From the NCBI RefSeq assembly GCF_000519305.1, contig NZ_JAFG01000003.1, positions 181 through 64,180 on the forward strand: a DNA stretch of 64,000 nt, read 5' to 3'. The notes beneath the pieces are model-generated. The model saw only the letters and a list, made by a program, of their open reading frames with translations, did no database searches and was not told the DNA's origin. Below are positions 33,868 through 42,112 of this stretch, piece after piece; positions within the stretch are counted from its first letter, which is position 1, and the number at the start of each line of letters is the position of its first letter. The stretch is from Mesorhizobium ciceri WSM4083 (GTDB taxonomy: Bacteria > Pseudomonadota > Alphaproteobacteria > Rhizobiales > Rhizobiaceae). The position numbers and the translations under genes are program-made.

Positions 33868-34462
33868 GCGCCAGTCACCCGAACCCTTGTCGCCGCTTGA
33901 GCCTGAATTCCATGTCGGCTCGCACGGCAATTTCGAGCACGGCGTCGAGATCATCCTGACCGAGACCAGGCCGGGCTCGATCGTGCAGCTCGCCGCGTGG
34001 CCCGGCGAGGAGAAGAAGCTGATAGCAGCCATTCGCACCGTCACCGGGCTTGCCCTGCCCGATGGCGCCGGCGGCGGCTTGAGCGACGGCGTGAAATCGG
34101 TGTTCGGCTTCGCGCCGGGAAAGTTCACCGTTGCCGATGAAGCCGAAGGCCTGGCTGCGGCCTTTGCCAAAGTGGTGACCCCCGCCATTGGCACCGTGAC
34201 CGACCTCTCGCACGGCCGCACCGCCATCCGCATTGCCGGGCCGAAGGCCGAATGGGTGCTGGCGAAATTCTTCGCCATCGATTTCGCGCTGCCGGCCTTT
34301 CCCACCGGCGCCGGCCGTTCGACCACCCATCACGATGTCTTCGCCCAGATCCAGCGCACCGGCGCCGACCAGTTCGACATCTATGTCTTCCGTTCGTTCG
34401 CACGCTCGTTCTGGAAGGCGCTCTGTCACGCCAGCGAGGAAGTCGGCTACGAGGTGCAGTAG
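33860..34462 (+). CDS. soxG: Sarcosine oxidase gamma subunit
   Basis: A 200-residue GcvT-like small subunit (GTVTDLSHGRTAIRIAGPKAEW is broken up as TVTDLSHGR and IRIAGPKAEWVL; C-terminal YVFRSFARSFWK). It completes the soxBDAG tetramer. ATG overlaps the soxA stop by 8 nt, indicating coupled translation. A 174-nt gap follows with no terminator seen. Confidence 0.93.
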   Translation: MVERQSPEPLSPLEPEFHVGSHGNFEHGVEIILTETRPGSIVQLAAWPGEEKKLIAAIRTVTGLALPDGAGGGLSDGVKSVFGFAPGKFTVADEAEGLAAAFAKVVTPAIGTVTDLSHGRTAIRIAGPKAEWVLAKFFAIDFALPAFPTGAGRSTTHHDVFAQIQRTGADQFDIYVFRSFARSFWKALCHASEEVGYEVQ

Positions 34463-34636
34463 GCGGGTCGGCCGGATGGCCGCGTTGCCCACATCTGGCA
34501 TCAACGCCAGCCGCTTCTGCCGCTAGAGAATCAGGCTGCCGGCGCCCATGGTGCGAAAACGTGGCCGCCCAACCGGCCCAGGGATATGAAATCCCTTCTT
34601 CAAGAGTCGGCACATTCGTTTGGTTCGAACATCTCC

Positions 34637-36079
34637 ATGACCGCAGAACTATCCGCCGGCGCCACGGATCGCGCCGATGTGCCGGCCAGAGCCCTGCTCC
34701 TGCTGCCGCTGACGGTTGCCTGCGGCGTGTTCATGACCAGCCTCGACCAGAATGTCGTGGTGACCGCGCTGCCGGGCATCAGCGAAAGCCTCGGCCGTCC
34801 GCCCAGCCAGCTCGGCCTCTTGATTACCGTCTATGTCGCCAGCCTGATCATCTCGATGCCGCTTGGCGGCTGGGCCGCCGACCGCTTCGGACTGCGCAAT
34901 GTCTACTGTTTTGCCTTGCTGGTGTTCGCCGCCTCGTCGGCGCTCTGCGGGCTGTCCGACAACATCTGGACGCTGGTCGGTGCGCGTGCGCTGCAAGGCT
35001 TTGGCGGCGCCTTGATGGGCACGCTCGGCCAAGTCGTCATCCTGTCGACCTTTCCGCGCAGCCGCACGCTGAAGATCAACATGTACATATCGCTGGCCGG
35101 CCAGTCCGGACCGCTGGTCGGCCCGCTCGTCGGGGGCGCGCTGACCACCTACATTTCCTGGCGCTGGATCTTCTTCATCAACGTGCCGTTCGCGCTGGCG
35201 GCGGCAATTCTTGCCGCCTCTTTGTTTCCGACGATGACCAAACCAGTGCGCACGCCGTTCGATTTTCCAGGCTTCCTGCTGGTCGGCAGCGGCATGGTGC
35301 TGCTCGTCTTCGGCATGGATTCGCTTGCCGCCAAGGATGCCGCGGGCGGCATCATCGCCGCCGAACTGGCGCTGGCGCTCGTCATCCTGACCATCGCCTC
35401 GTTCTACTGCCTGCGCGTGCGCAATCCGCTGCTCGATCTCAAGCTATTGCGCATCCGCACCTTCCGCATTTCGTTCCTCACCGGTGGCGGGCTGGACACG
35501 ATCGGCCTCAGCTCGGTCGTCTTCCTGCTGCCGCTGATGTTCCAGCTCGGCTTCGGCATGAGCGCGGTGCAGGCGGGGTCGCTGACCTTCGTCGCCGCGG
35601 TCGGCTCCGTGGCCATGCGCTTCTTCATGCCGCGCGTCCTCAACCGCTTCGGCTTCCGCCGCGTGCTGGTCTACAACACGCCCATCGTTGCCGCCATGGT
35701 TGCCGGCTTCGCCTTGATGCAGGCGACGACGCCGGTGTGGATCGTGCTCACTTACATCTTCGTCTTCGGCGTCTTCCGCTCCGCGCAATGGGCCTCGACC
35801 GGCAACCTCGCCTATTCCGACATCGCGCCCGAGCAGCTCGCCCGTTTCAGCGCGCTCTATTACATATTATGGCAGCTGGCGGTGGCGATCAGCGTCGGCC
35901 TGGCTGCGGCGGCATTGTCATTTCTGGCGGGCAGCGGCCCTGCCGTCGCAGACGATTTCCGCATCCTGTTCGTGATCGAGGGCATCATCACGCTCTGCGC
36001 GTTGCTTGCCTATCTCAAGCTGACGCCGCAAGACGGCGCCCATGTCAGCGGCCACGGCGCACAGATGAACACGGAATGA
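34637..36079 (+). CDS. MFS transporter, DHA2 (14-TM) family
   Basis: A 480-residue major-facilitator protein with about 14 helices. The first helix is followed by SLDQNVVVTALPGI, typical of DHA2 drug exporters; motif A is GWAADRFGLRN, and motif C-like GPLVGPLVGGAL follows. Probable proton-driven efflux pump; substrate unknown. The ATG at 34637 directly precedes the first helix, but an in-frame ATG at 34586 with AGGGA before it is possible. Convergent with the nitroreductase gene, 11 nt apart. Confidence 0.87.
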   Translation: MTAELSAGATDRADVPARALLLLPLTVACGVFMTSLDQNVVVTALPGISESLGRPPSQLGLLITVYVASLIISMPLGGWAADRFGLRNVYCFALLVFAASSALCGLSDNIWTLVGARALQGFGGALMGTLGQVVILSTFPRSRTLKINMYISLAGQSGPLVGPLVGGALTTYISWRWIFFINVPFALAAAILAASLFPTMTKPVRTPFDFPGFLLVGSGMVLLVFGMDSLAAKDAAGGIIAAELALALVILTIASFYCLRVRNPLLDLKLLRIRTFRISFLTGGGLDTIGLSSVVFLLPLMFQLGFGMSAVQAGSLTFVAAVGSVAMRFFMPRVLNRFGFRRVLVYNTPIVAAMVAGFALMQATTPVWIVLTYIFVFGVFRSAQWASTGNLAYSDIAPEQLARFSALYYILWQLAVAISVGLAAAALSFLAGSGPAVADDFRILFVIEGIITLCALLAYLKLTPQDGAHVSGHGAQMNTE

Positions 36080-36090
36080 GGCTGGCAGGC

Positions 36091-36795
36091 CTACTCGCTG
36101 AACGTCACCCACTCTTCCAGCGGCACGCGGTCGGTGCGGAAGGCGTTTTCAGGTTTTGACGTATCTTCATAACCAACCGCCATGCCGCAGACGACGATCT
36201 CTTCGTCCGGAATGTCGAGCACCGGCCTGATCTGCCGGTGATAGGGCGCGAAGGCCGCCTGCGGACAGGTGTGCAGACCCCTGCCTCTAGCTGCGACCAT
36301 GATGTTCTGCAGGAACATGCCGTAGTCGATCCACGAGCCCTGGTTGAGGCGGCGGTCGATGGTGAAGATCATGCCGACCGGAGCGTCGAAGAAGACGAAG
36401 TTGCGGTCGTGCTGGGCGCGCATCTTGTCGACCTCGCGGCGACCAATGCCGAGCGCGCCATAGAGGCCGAAACCGTTGGCGCGGCGGCGGGTCAGATACG
36501 GCTCGAAGAACTGGGTGGGATAATACCGGTACTCGTCCCAATCGGCTTTTTCGGCGCGAATGCCGGAATTGAGAATGGCGTCTGATATCCGCTGCTTGCT
36601 CTCGCCCTTGGTGACATAGACCTTCCATGGCTGCATGTTGGTGCCGGATGGGGCGCGCGCCGCAACCGCCAGAATGGCGCGGATGGTGTCGTCGTCGACC
36701 ATGTCGGGCAGGAATGCGCGCACCGAACGGCGCGACAGGATCGCCTCGTCGACAATCTCGGCCTCGCCCGCAATTCGGGGGTTATTTTCCAGCAT
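36091..36795 (-). CDS. Nitroreductase family protein
   Basis: A 234-residue FMN-dependent nitroreductase. RRSVRAF and APSGTNMQPW bind FMN, and the C-terminal MAVGYEDTSKPEN loop is typical. It reduces nitro, quinone or enone groups with NAD(P)H. It is divergent from the XRE-cupin regulator, sharing the 170-nt region that holds an inverted repeat, so both may be controlled by that regulator. The physiological substrate is unknown. Confidence 0.88.
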   Translation of the reverse strand: MLENNPRIAGEAEIVDEAILSRRSVRAFLPDMVDDDTIRAILAVAARAPSGTNMQPWKVYVTKGESKQRISDAILNSGIRAEKADWDEYRYYPTQFFEPYLTRRRANGFGLYGALGIGRREVDKMRAQHDRNFVFFDAPVGMIFTIDRRLNQGSWIDYGMFLQNIMVAARGRGLHTCPQAAFAPYHRQIRPVLDIPDEEIVVCGMAVGYEDTSKPENAFRTDRVPLEEWVTFSE

Positions 36796-36917
36796 GGGCC
36801 GTCCTTACCCTTTGTCTCGATCGGACGTCCCCACTCGCCGCTCTCGGCGGAGCCTTTGCATGAACCGTCAAAATCGCGCAAGCAAATCTTATGTGTCCGT
36901 GAAAATCTACTTGATTT

Positions 36918-36943
36918 TTTCATGAGCTTGATCTCTCATGAAA
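36918..36943. promoter_or_regulatory. Inverted repeat in the nitroreductase/XRE-cupin divergent region
   Basis: Perfect 9-bp arms TTTCATGAG and CTCATGAAA with an 8-nt spacer. Further TGAAAA/TTTTCA-type half-sites flank it (GTGAAAA near 36898, TTTTTTCAC near 36955). Probable operator of the XRE-cupin regulator whose gene starts about 23 nt downstream. Confidence 0.65.
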
Positions 36944-36965
36944 TTTGACTGTATTTTTTCACAAA

Positions 36966-37562
36966 GTGAGCGCTTTGCCTTCGACTACCGCAAGAACATT
37001 GCAGGGACCTGACGAACGCGTGCTGGCCGGCGATATCAGGGCCCTGCGCAAGGCGCGCGGGCTGACACTCGCCGAGATTGGCCTGAAGCTTGGCCGTTCG
37101 GTCGGCTGGGTCAGCCAGGTCGAGCGCGGCCTGTCGACGCCCTCGCTCGGTGACCTCAGAGCCTTCGCCGAACTGTTCGGCGTGCCGATCAGCCTGTTCT
37201 TCAGCCATGACGTGCCTGTCGAAAGCGAGCGCGGCGTGGTCGTGCGCGCCGGCAGGCGCCGCACGCTTGGCACAAGCGAATCCGGCCTGGTGGAGGAGCT
37301 TCTGTCGCCCGATCTCGGCGGTAGCTTCGAGATGGTGCGTTCGGTCTTCGCGCCGGGCGCGGAACTGAAGGCCGAGGCGCAGCGGCCGACCGAGGAAGCT
37401 GGATACGTCGCCTCCGGGCTGTTCGACATCGAGATCGGAGGTGTCTGGCATCGGCTTGGCGAGGGCGACTCCTTTCGCTTCGAAGGCAAGTCCTACCGCT
37501 GGCGCAATCCGGGTGCCGAGCCGGCAATTGTCATCTGGGTGGTTTCACCACCCGTCTATTGA
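36966..37562 (+). CDS. XRE family regulator with cupin domain
   Basis: A 198-residue regulator: HTH_3 domain at about 20-75 (LAGDIRALRKARGLTLAEIG-type, with a second helix VGWVSQVERGLSTPS) and a C-terminal cupin (about 105-198) for ligand sensing. Such regulators commonly control amine or amino-acid catabolism, e.g. PuuR-like. GTG at 36966 is preferred; TTG at 36945 would lie on the operator edge. It leads an operon with two dimethylglycine-dehydrogenase-like genes (20-nt gap to the first), so local control of N-methyl catabolism is inferred. Confidence 0.87.
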   Translation: MSALPSTTARTLQGPDERVLAGDIRALRKARGLTLAEIGLKLGRSVGWVSQVERGLSTPSLGDLRAFAELFGVPISLFFSHDVPVESERGVVVRAGRRRTLGTSESGLVEELLSPDLGGSFEMVRSVFAPGAELKAEAQRPTEEAGYVASGLFDIEIGGVWHRLGEGDSFRFEGKSYRWRNPGAEPAIVIWVVSPPVY

Positions 37563-37582
37563 GTTCAAGTTTGGAGAAGAAC

Positions 37583-40036
37583 ATGGCGGGTTTGCCGAGC
37601 ACGGCGCGCGTGGTGATAATCGGAGGCGGCGCCGTCGGCACCTCCGCGCTCTATCATCTTGCCAAGGCGGGCTGGACCGACTGCGTGCTGCTCGAAAAGA
37701 ATGAGCTGACCTCCGGCTCGACCTGGCATGCCGCCGGCAACGTGCCGACCTTCTCCTCGTCCTGGTCGCTGATGAACATGCAGCGCTATTCGACCGAGCT
37801 TTATCGCGGGCTGGCCGACGCGGTCGACTATCCCATGAACTATCATGTCACCGGCTCGCTGCGCCTTGCCCACTCGGTCGAGCGCATGCAGGAATTTCAG
37901 CGCGCCAAGGGCATGGGCCTCTACCAGGGCATGGACATAGACATTGTCGGTGTCGACGAGATCCAGCGTCGCTATCCCTTCATCGAGACGCATGATTTGA
38001 AAGGCGCACTCTACGACCCAAGCGACGGCGACATCGATCCGGCGCAGCTCACCCAGGCGCTGGCCAAGGGTGCGCGCGACATGGGCGCGAAGATCATCCG
38101 CTTCTGCCCGGTCACAGGCGTGCGCCGCGAGAACGACGAGTGGGTGGTCGAGACGGCACAGGGCGAAATCCGCTGCGAGATCGTCGTCAATGCCGCCGGC
38201 TACCGTGCCGCCGAAGTCGGCCGGATGTTCGGCCGCGACGTGCCGATGATGGTGATGAGCCATCAGTACATATTGTTCGAGGAGATTCCCGAACTGGCGG
38301 CATGGTCGAAGGAACAGGGCAAGAAACTGCCGCTGCTGCGCGACGTCGACACCTCCTACTATCTGCGCCAGGAGAAGAACGGCATGAATCTCGGCCCCTA
38401 TGAGCGCAATTGCCGCGCGCATTGGGCCACCCACAACGATCCGATGCCGGAGGATTTTTCCTTCCAGCTGTTCCCCGACGACCTCGACCGGCTGGAACAT
38501 TATCTGGCCGACGCCGTCGCCCGCGTGCCGATCCTTGGCACCGCCGGCCTGTCCAAGGTTATCAACGGGCCGATCCCTTACACGCCGGACGGCAATCCGC
38601 TGATCGGCCCGATGCCCGGCGTTCCCAATGCCTTCGAGGCCTGCGTCTTCACCTTCGGCATTGCCCAGGGTGGCGGCGCCGGCAAGGTGCTGGCCGAATG
38701 GGTGACCGAGGGCCGGACCGAATGGGACATGTGGTCGTGCGACCCGCGACGCTTCACTTCCTATGCCTCGGCGCCGGATTATTGCGTCGCCAAGGGCATG
38801 GAGATCTACGGCAACGAATATGCCATCCAGTTCCCGCGCCATGCCTGGCCGGAAGGCCGCGACCGCAAGCTGTCGCCGATCCACGATCGCATCAAAGCGC
38901 TCGGCGGCCGCTTCGACGCCTATAATGGCTGGGAGCGTGCCACCTGGTATGCGCAGGACGGCGATGACATCTCCGAGGAAGCGACGCTGACATTCCGCCG
39001 CGAGGGACCGTGGCAGCACCGTGTGCGCGAAGAATGCCTGGCCGTGCGCGATGCCGCCGGCATTTTGGACCTGCCGGGCTTCTCGCGCTTCAACCTCGAC
39101 GGTCCCGGTGCCGCCGAATGGCTGAGCCTGCAGGTCACCGGGCTGGTGCCGAAGCCAGGCCGCATCGGTCTCGTCTATTTCGCCGACGACAAGGGCCGCA
39201 TCGTCACCGAAATGTCCGTCGTGCGTCACGACGAGAACCTGATGACGCTTATCACCGCGGCGGTCGCGCAGTGGCATGATTTCGAATGGCTGAAATCGCG
39301 CATGCCCAAGGACGCACCGTTCAAGCTGATCGACCGGACCGAGGAATTCTCGACCCAGATCCTGGCCGGCCCCAACTCGCGAAAAATCCTCGCCGATGTC
39401 TGCGAGGCCGACCTCACTCTGCCATGGCTGACGCATCAGGAGACAAAGATCGCCGGTCGCTGGGCCAAACTCGTGCGCGTCTCCTTCGCCGGCGAACTCG
39501 GCTGGGAAATCCACACCAGGGTGGACGACACATCAGCCATCTTCGACGCCGTCTGCGCGGCAGGCCAGCAACATGGGCTGAAGCCGTTCGGCATGTATGC
39601 GTTGGATTCACTCAGGCTTGAAAAAGGCTACCGCACCTGGAAGGGCGACCTGTCGACCGACTATTCGATCCTGCAGGGCGGGCTGGAGCGCTTCGTCAAA
39701 TGGGACAAGCCCGATTTCCGTGGCAAGGCTGCACTCCAGAACGAAAAGCAGCAAGGCGTGAAGAAGCGCTTCGTCACGCTGGTTATAGAGAACCCGGGCG
39801 ACTGCGACGCCCCTTCGGTGTCGACGCTGTGGCATGACGGCAAGATCGTCGGCGAGACGACCTCAGGCGGCTGGGGTCATCGGGTCGACAAATCGATCGC
39901 GCTCGGCATGCTGCGCGCCGATCTGGCCGAGCCAGGTACATCAGTCGAGGTCGAAATTTTCGGTGACCGCTTTCAGGCGATCGTGCAGAAGGATGAACCG
40001 CTGTGGGATCCGAAGAACGAAAGACTGCGCGCATGA
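37583..40036 (+). CDS. FAD/GcvT-type N-methyl dehydrogenase (dimethylglycine/sarcosine dehydrogenase family)
   Basis: An 817-residue enzyme: N-terminal FAD domain with GGGAVG and LTSGSTWHAAG (His probably bound to FAD), FAO_M, then GcvT and GcvT-C domains after about residue 430. It removes an N-methyl group from dimethylglycine, sarcosine or a related amine and passes the carbon to THF. ATG at 37583 has GGAG 6 nt upstream. It is second in the XRE-led operon and overlaps the homocysteine-methyltransferase-like gene by 4 nt. Exact substrate unknown. Confidence 0.88.
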   Translation: MAGLPSTARVVIIGGGAVGTSALYHLAKAGWTDCVLLEKNELTSGSTWHAAGNVPTFSSSWSLMNMQRYSTELYRGLADAVDYPMNYHVTGSLRLAHSVERMQEFQRAKGMGLYQGMDIDIVGVDEIQRRYPFIETHDLKGALYDPSDGDIDPAQLTQALAKGARDMGAKIIRFCPVTGVRRENDEWVVETAQGEIRCEIVVNAAGYRAAEVGRMFGRDVPMMVMSHQYILFEEIPELAAWSKEQGKKLPLLRDVDTSYYLRQEKNGMNLGPYERNCRAHWATHNDPMPEDFSFQLFPDDLDRLEHYLADAVARVPILGTAGLSKVINGPIPYTPDGNPLIGPMPGVPNAFEACVFTFGIAQGGGAGKVLAEWVTEGRTEWDMWSCDPRRFTSYASAPDYCVAKGMEIYGNEYAIQFPRHAWPEGRDRKLSPIHDRIKALGGRFDAYNGWERATWYAQDGDDISEEATLTFRREGPWQHRVREECLAVRDAAGILDLPGFSRFNLDGPGAAEWLSLQVTGLVPKPGRIGLVYFADDKGRIVTEMSVVRHDENLMTLITAAVAQWHDFEWLKSRMPKDAPFKLIDRTEEFSTQILAGPNSRKILADVCEADLTLPWLTHQETKIAGRWAKLVRVSFAGELGWEIHTRVDDTSAIFDAVCAAGQQHGLKPFGMYALDSLRLEKGYRTWKGDLSTDYSILQGGLERFVKWDKPDFRGKAALQNEKQQGVKKRFVTLVIENPGDCDAPSVSTLWHDGKIVGETTSGGWGHRVDKSIALGMLRADLAEPGTSVEVEIFGDRFQAIVQKDEPLWDPKNERLRA

Positions 40037-40938
40037 AGAAAATCATCCTCACCGATGGCGGCATGGGCCAGGAACTGGTCCGCCGCAGCCAATCAGAGCC
40101 GACGCCGCTATGGTCGGCCAGGGTGCTGATCGACGAACCGGATCTGGTGCGCGACCTGCACGCGGAATTCATCCGTGCCGGCGCACGAATCATCACCATC
40201 AACACCTATTCTGCGACACCCGAACGCCTGGCGCGCGAGGGTGCGGAAGACCTCTTCAAGCCGTTGCAGAAGCGCGGCATCGAATTGGCCAGGCAGGCCC
40301 GCGACGAGGCCGGCGATGCAGCCATCGCCGGCTGCCTGTCGCCGCTTTTCGGCAGCTATGCACCTGCGCTGACCATTTCCTTCGAAGAGACGCTCGATAT
40401 CTACCGCCGCATCGTTGCCGAGCAGGCCGATGGCGTCGACCTGTTCCTGTGTGAAACCATGGCGTCGGCGGACGAAGCCCGCGCGGCGGTCACCGCGGCA
40501 TCGGAAAGCGGCAAGCCGGTATGGGTGTCGTGGACGCTGGCCGACCACGGCAAGCCGCGGCTGCGCAGCGGCGAAGCAATAGCCACCGCGGCAAGCGCGC
40601 TCGACGGCCTGGCAGTCGCCGCGCGGCTGGTCAATTGCTGCCGACCGGAAGCAATCGCGGCGGCTTTGCCTGAACTGATCGACCTCGGCGGCCCGGTCGG
40701 CGCCTACGCCAATGGCTTCACCTCAACCGAAGCACTCAAGCACGGCGGCACCGTCGATGTGCTGCATGCTCGTCACGACCTTGGCCCGGATGCCTATGCC
40801 GACCAGGCGATCGGCTGGGTGGAGGCTGGGGCAAGCATCGTTGGCGGCTGCTGCGAAGTCGGACCTCCGCACATCGCCGCTCTGCGCGACCGGCTCGAAC
40901 AGGCCGGCTACGAAATTTCGGGAGTTTTGCATGCCTAG
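40033..40938 (+). CDS. Homocysteine S-methyltransferase family protein
   Basis: A 301-residue TIM-barrel zinc enzyme. The zinc cysteines are C202/C203 (LVNCCRP) and C273-C274 (GGCCEVGP), and the N-terminus is LTDGGMGQEL. Family members move a methyl group from betaine or S-methylmethionine to homocysteine. Between two N-demethylating dehydrogenases, it could be a betaine:homocysteine-type enzyme that removes the first methyl group of a quaternary amine. Overlaps both neighbours (4 and 8 nt), so it is translationally coupled. Confidence 0.87.
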   Translation: MKKIILTDGGMGQELVRRSQSEPTPLWSARVLIDEPDLVRDLHAEFIRAGARIITINTYSATPERLAREGAEDLFKPLQKRGIELARQARDEAGDAAIAGCLSPLFGSYAPALTISFEETLDIYRRIVAEQADGVDLFLCETMASADEARAAVTAASESGKPVWVSWTLADHGKPRLRSGEAIATAASALDGLAVAARLVNCCRPEAIAAALPELIDLGGPVGAYANGFTSTEALKHGGTVDVLHARHDLGPDAYADQAIGWVEAGASIVGGCCEVGPPHIAALRDRLEQAGYEISGVLHA

Positions 40939-42112
40939 ACCATCATCGCGCATTTCCGGCATCGTGCCTTCGGGCAAGGACGGCTGGGAAGTCCATTTCG
41001 CCGCCTGGACGCGCAAGGAGGCCGGCGAAGACATCATCATGCTGTCGGTCGGCGATCATGATTTCGATACGCCTTCGCAGACGATCGAAGCCTGTGTGAC
41101 CGCGGTTCGCGGCAGCAATCATCACTACACCCCGCTTCCCGGCCTGCCGCGCCTGCGCAAGGCGATGGCGGCAGCTTCGAGCGCCTGCACCGGCGTCGAG
41201 ACGTCGCCGGATCAGGTGATCGCCACGCCGGGCGGCCAGGCCGCACTCTACGCGGCCGTGCAGGGCGTGCTCGACCAGGGCGACCACGCCATCGTCGTGG
41301 CGCCCTATTATGCCACCTATCCCAACACGTTCAGCGCCGCAGGCGCTGATTTCACCGTCGTCGAGACACCGGCCGAGGATGGCTTCCAGCCACGTGCCGA
41401 CATGATCCGCGCGGCAATCCGACCGAACACGCGCGCCATCCTGATCAACACGCCGAACAATCCGACCGGTGCGGTCTATTCGCGCGAGCGGCTGGAGCAG
41501 TTGGCAGAAGTCTGCCGGGAGCACGACCTCTGGCTGCTGTCGGACGAAGTCTACTGGACGCTCGGCGGCGGCGAGCACGTCTCGCCGCGCTCGCTGCCAG
41601 GGATGGCCGAGCGCACGCTGGTCATCAATTCGATGTCCAAAAGCCACGGCATGACCGGCTGGCGCATGGGCTGGCTGACGGGACCGGAGGAGATGATCAC
41701 GCTCATGATCAATCTCAATCTGGTGACGACCTATGGCCTGCCGGCCTTCATCTCGATCGCCTGTTCCGAGGCGCTGGAGAACCGTTACGGCGTCAAGGAG
41801 ATCGCCGAACGTTACGCGGCACGCCGCACCGTCCTGCTCGACGCCGTGCGGGGCATGAACGACGTCACCGTGCGCGGTTCGGAGGGCGGCATGTATGTCA
41901 TGCTCGATATCTCGGCCGTCGAACCCGACGACGAGAAATTCGCCTGGGCCCTGCTCGACAAGGAAAAGGTCGGCGTCATGCCCGGCTCCAGCTTCGGCGA
42001 GGCGGCCGCCGGCCACATTCGCATCAGTCTCTGCCAGCCCGAACCCGTGCTGCAGGAAGCTGCACTTCGTCTGCGCCGCTTTGCTTCCAGCTACCGTCGC
42101 GAGGCAGCATGA
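40931..42112 (+). CDS. PLP-dependent aminotransferase, class I/II
   Basis: A 393-residue fold-type I aminotransferase. NNPTG (176-180), D205 (LSDEVYW) and the Schiff-base K237 in SMSKSHGMTGWRMG are all present. It transaminates an amino acid or related amine; substrate not determinable. It sits between two dimethylglycine-dehydrogenase-like genes and is coupled to both, so it may process an amine or amino-acid product of that pathway. Confidence 0.87.
   Translation: MPRPSSRISGIVPSGKDGWEVHFAAWTRKEAGEDIIMLSVGDHDFDTPSQTIEACVTAVRGSNHHYTPLPGLPRLRKAMAAASSACTGVETSPDQVIATPGGQAALYAAVQGVLDQGDHAIVVAPYYATYPNTFSAAGADFTVVETPAEDGFQPRADMIRAAIRPNTRAILINTPNNPTGAVYSRERLEQLAEVCREHDLWLLSDEVYWTLGGGEHVSPRSLPGMAERTLVINSMSKSHGMTGWRMGWLTGPEEMITLMINLNLVTTYGLPAFISIACSEALENRYGVKEIAERYAARRTVLLDAVRGMNDVTVRGSEGGMYVMLDISAVEPDDEKFAWALLDKEKVGVMPGSSFGEAAAGHIRISLCQPEPVLQEAALRLRRFASSYRREAA

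Noticed and set aside
34252..36159. A 635-codon plus-strand frame over soxG and the MFS gene
   Set aside because: Arg/Ala/His-rich, runs across two well-supported genes in another frame, no domain.
37565..39514. A 649-codon open frame on the minus strand
   Set aside because: Antisense to the dehydrogenase at 37583-40036, no motifs; same shadow composition.
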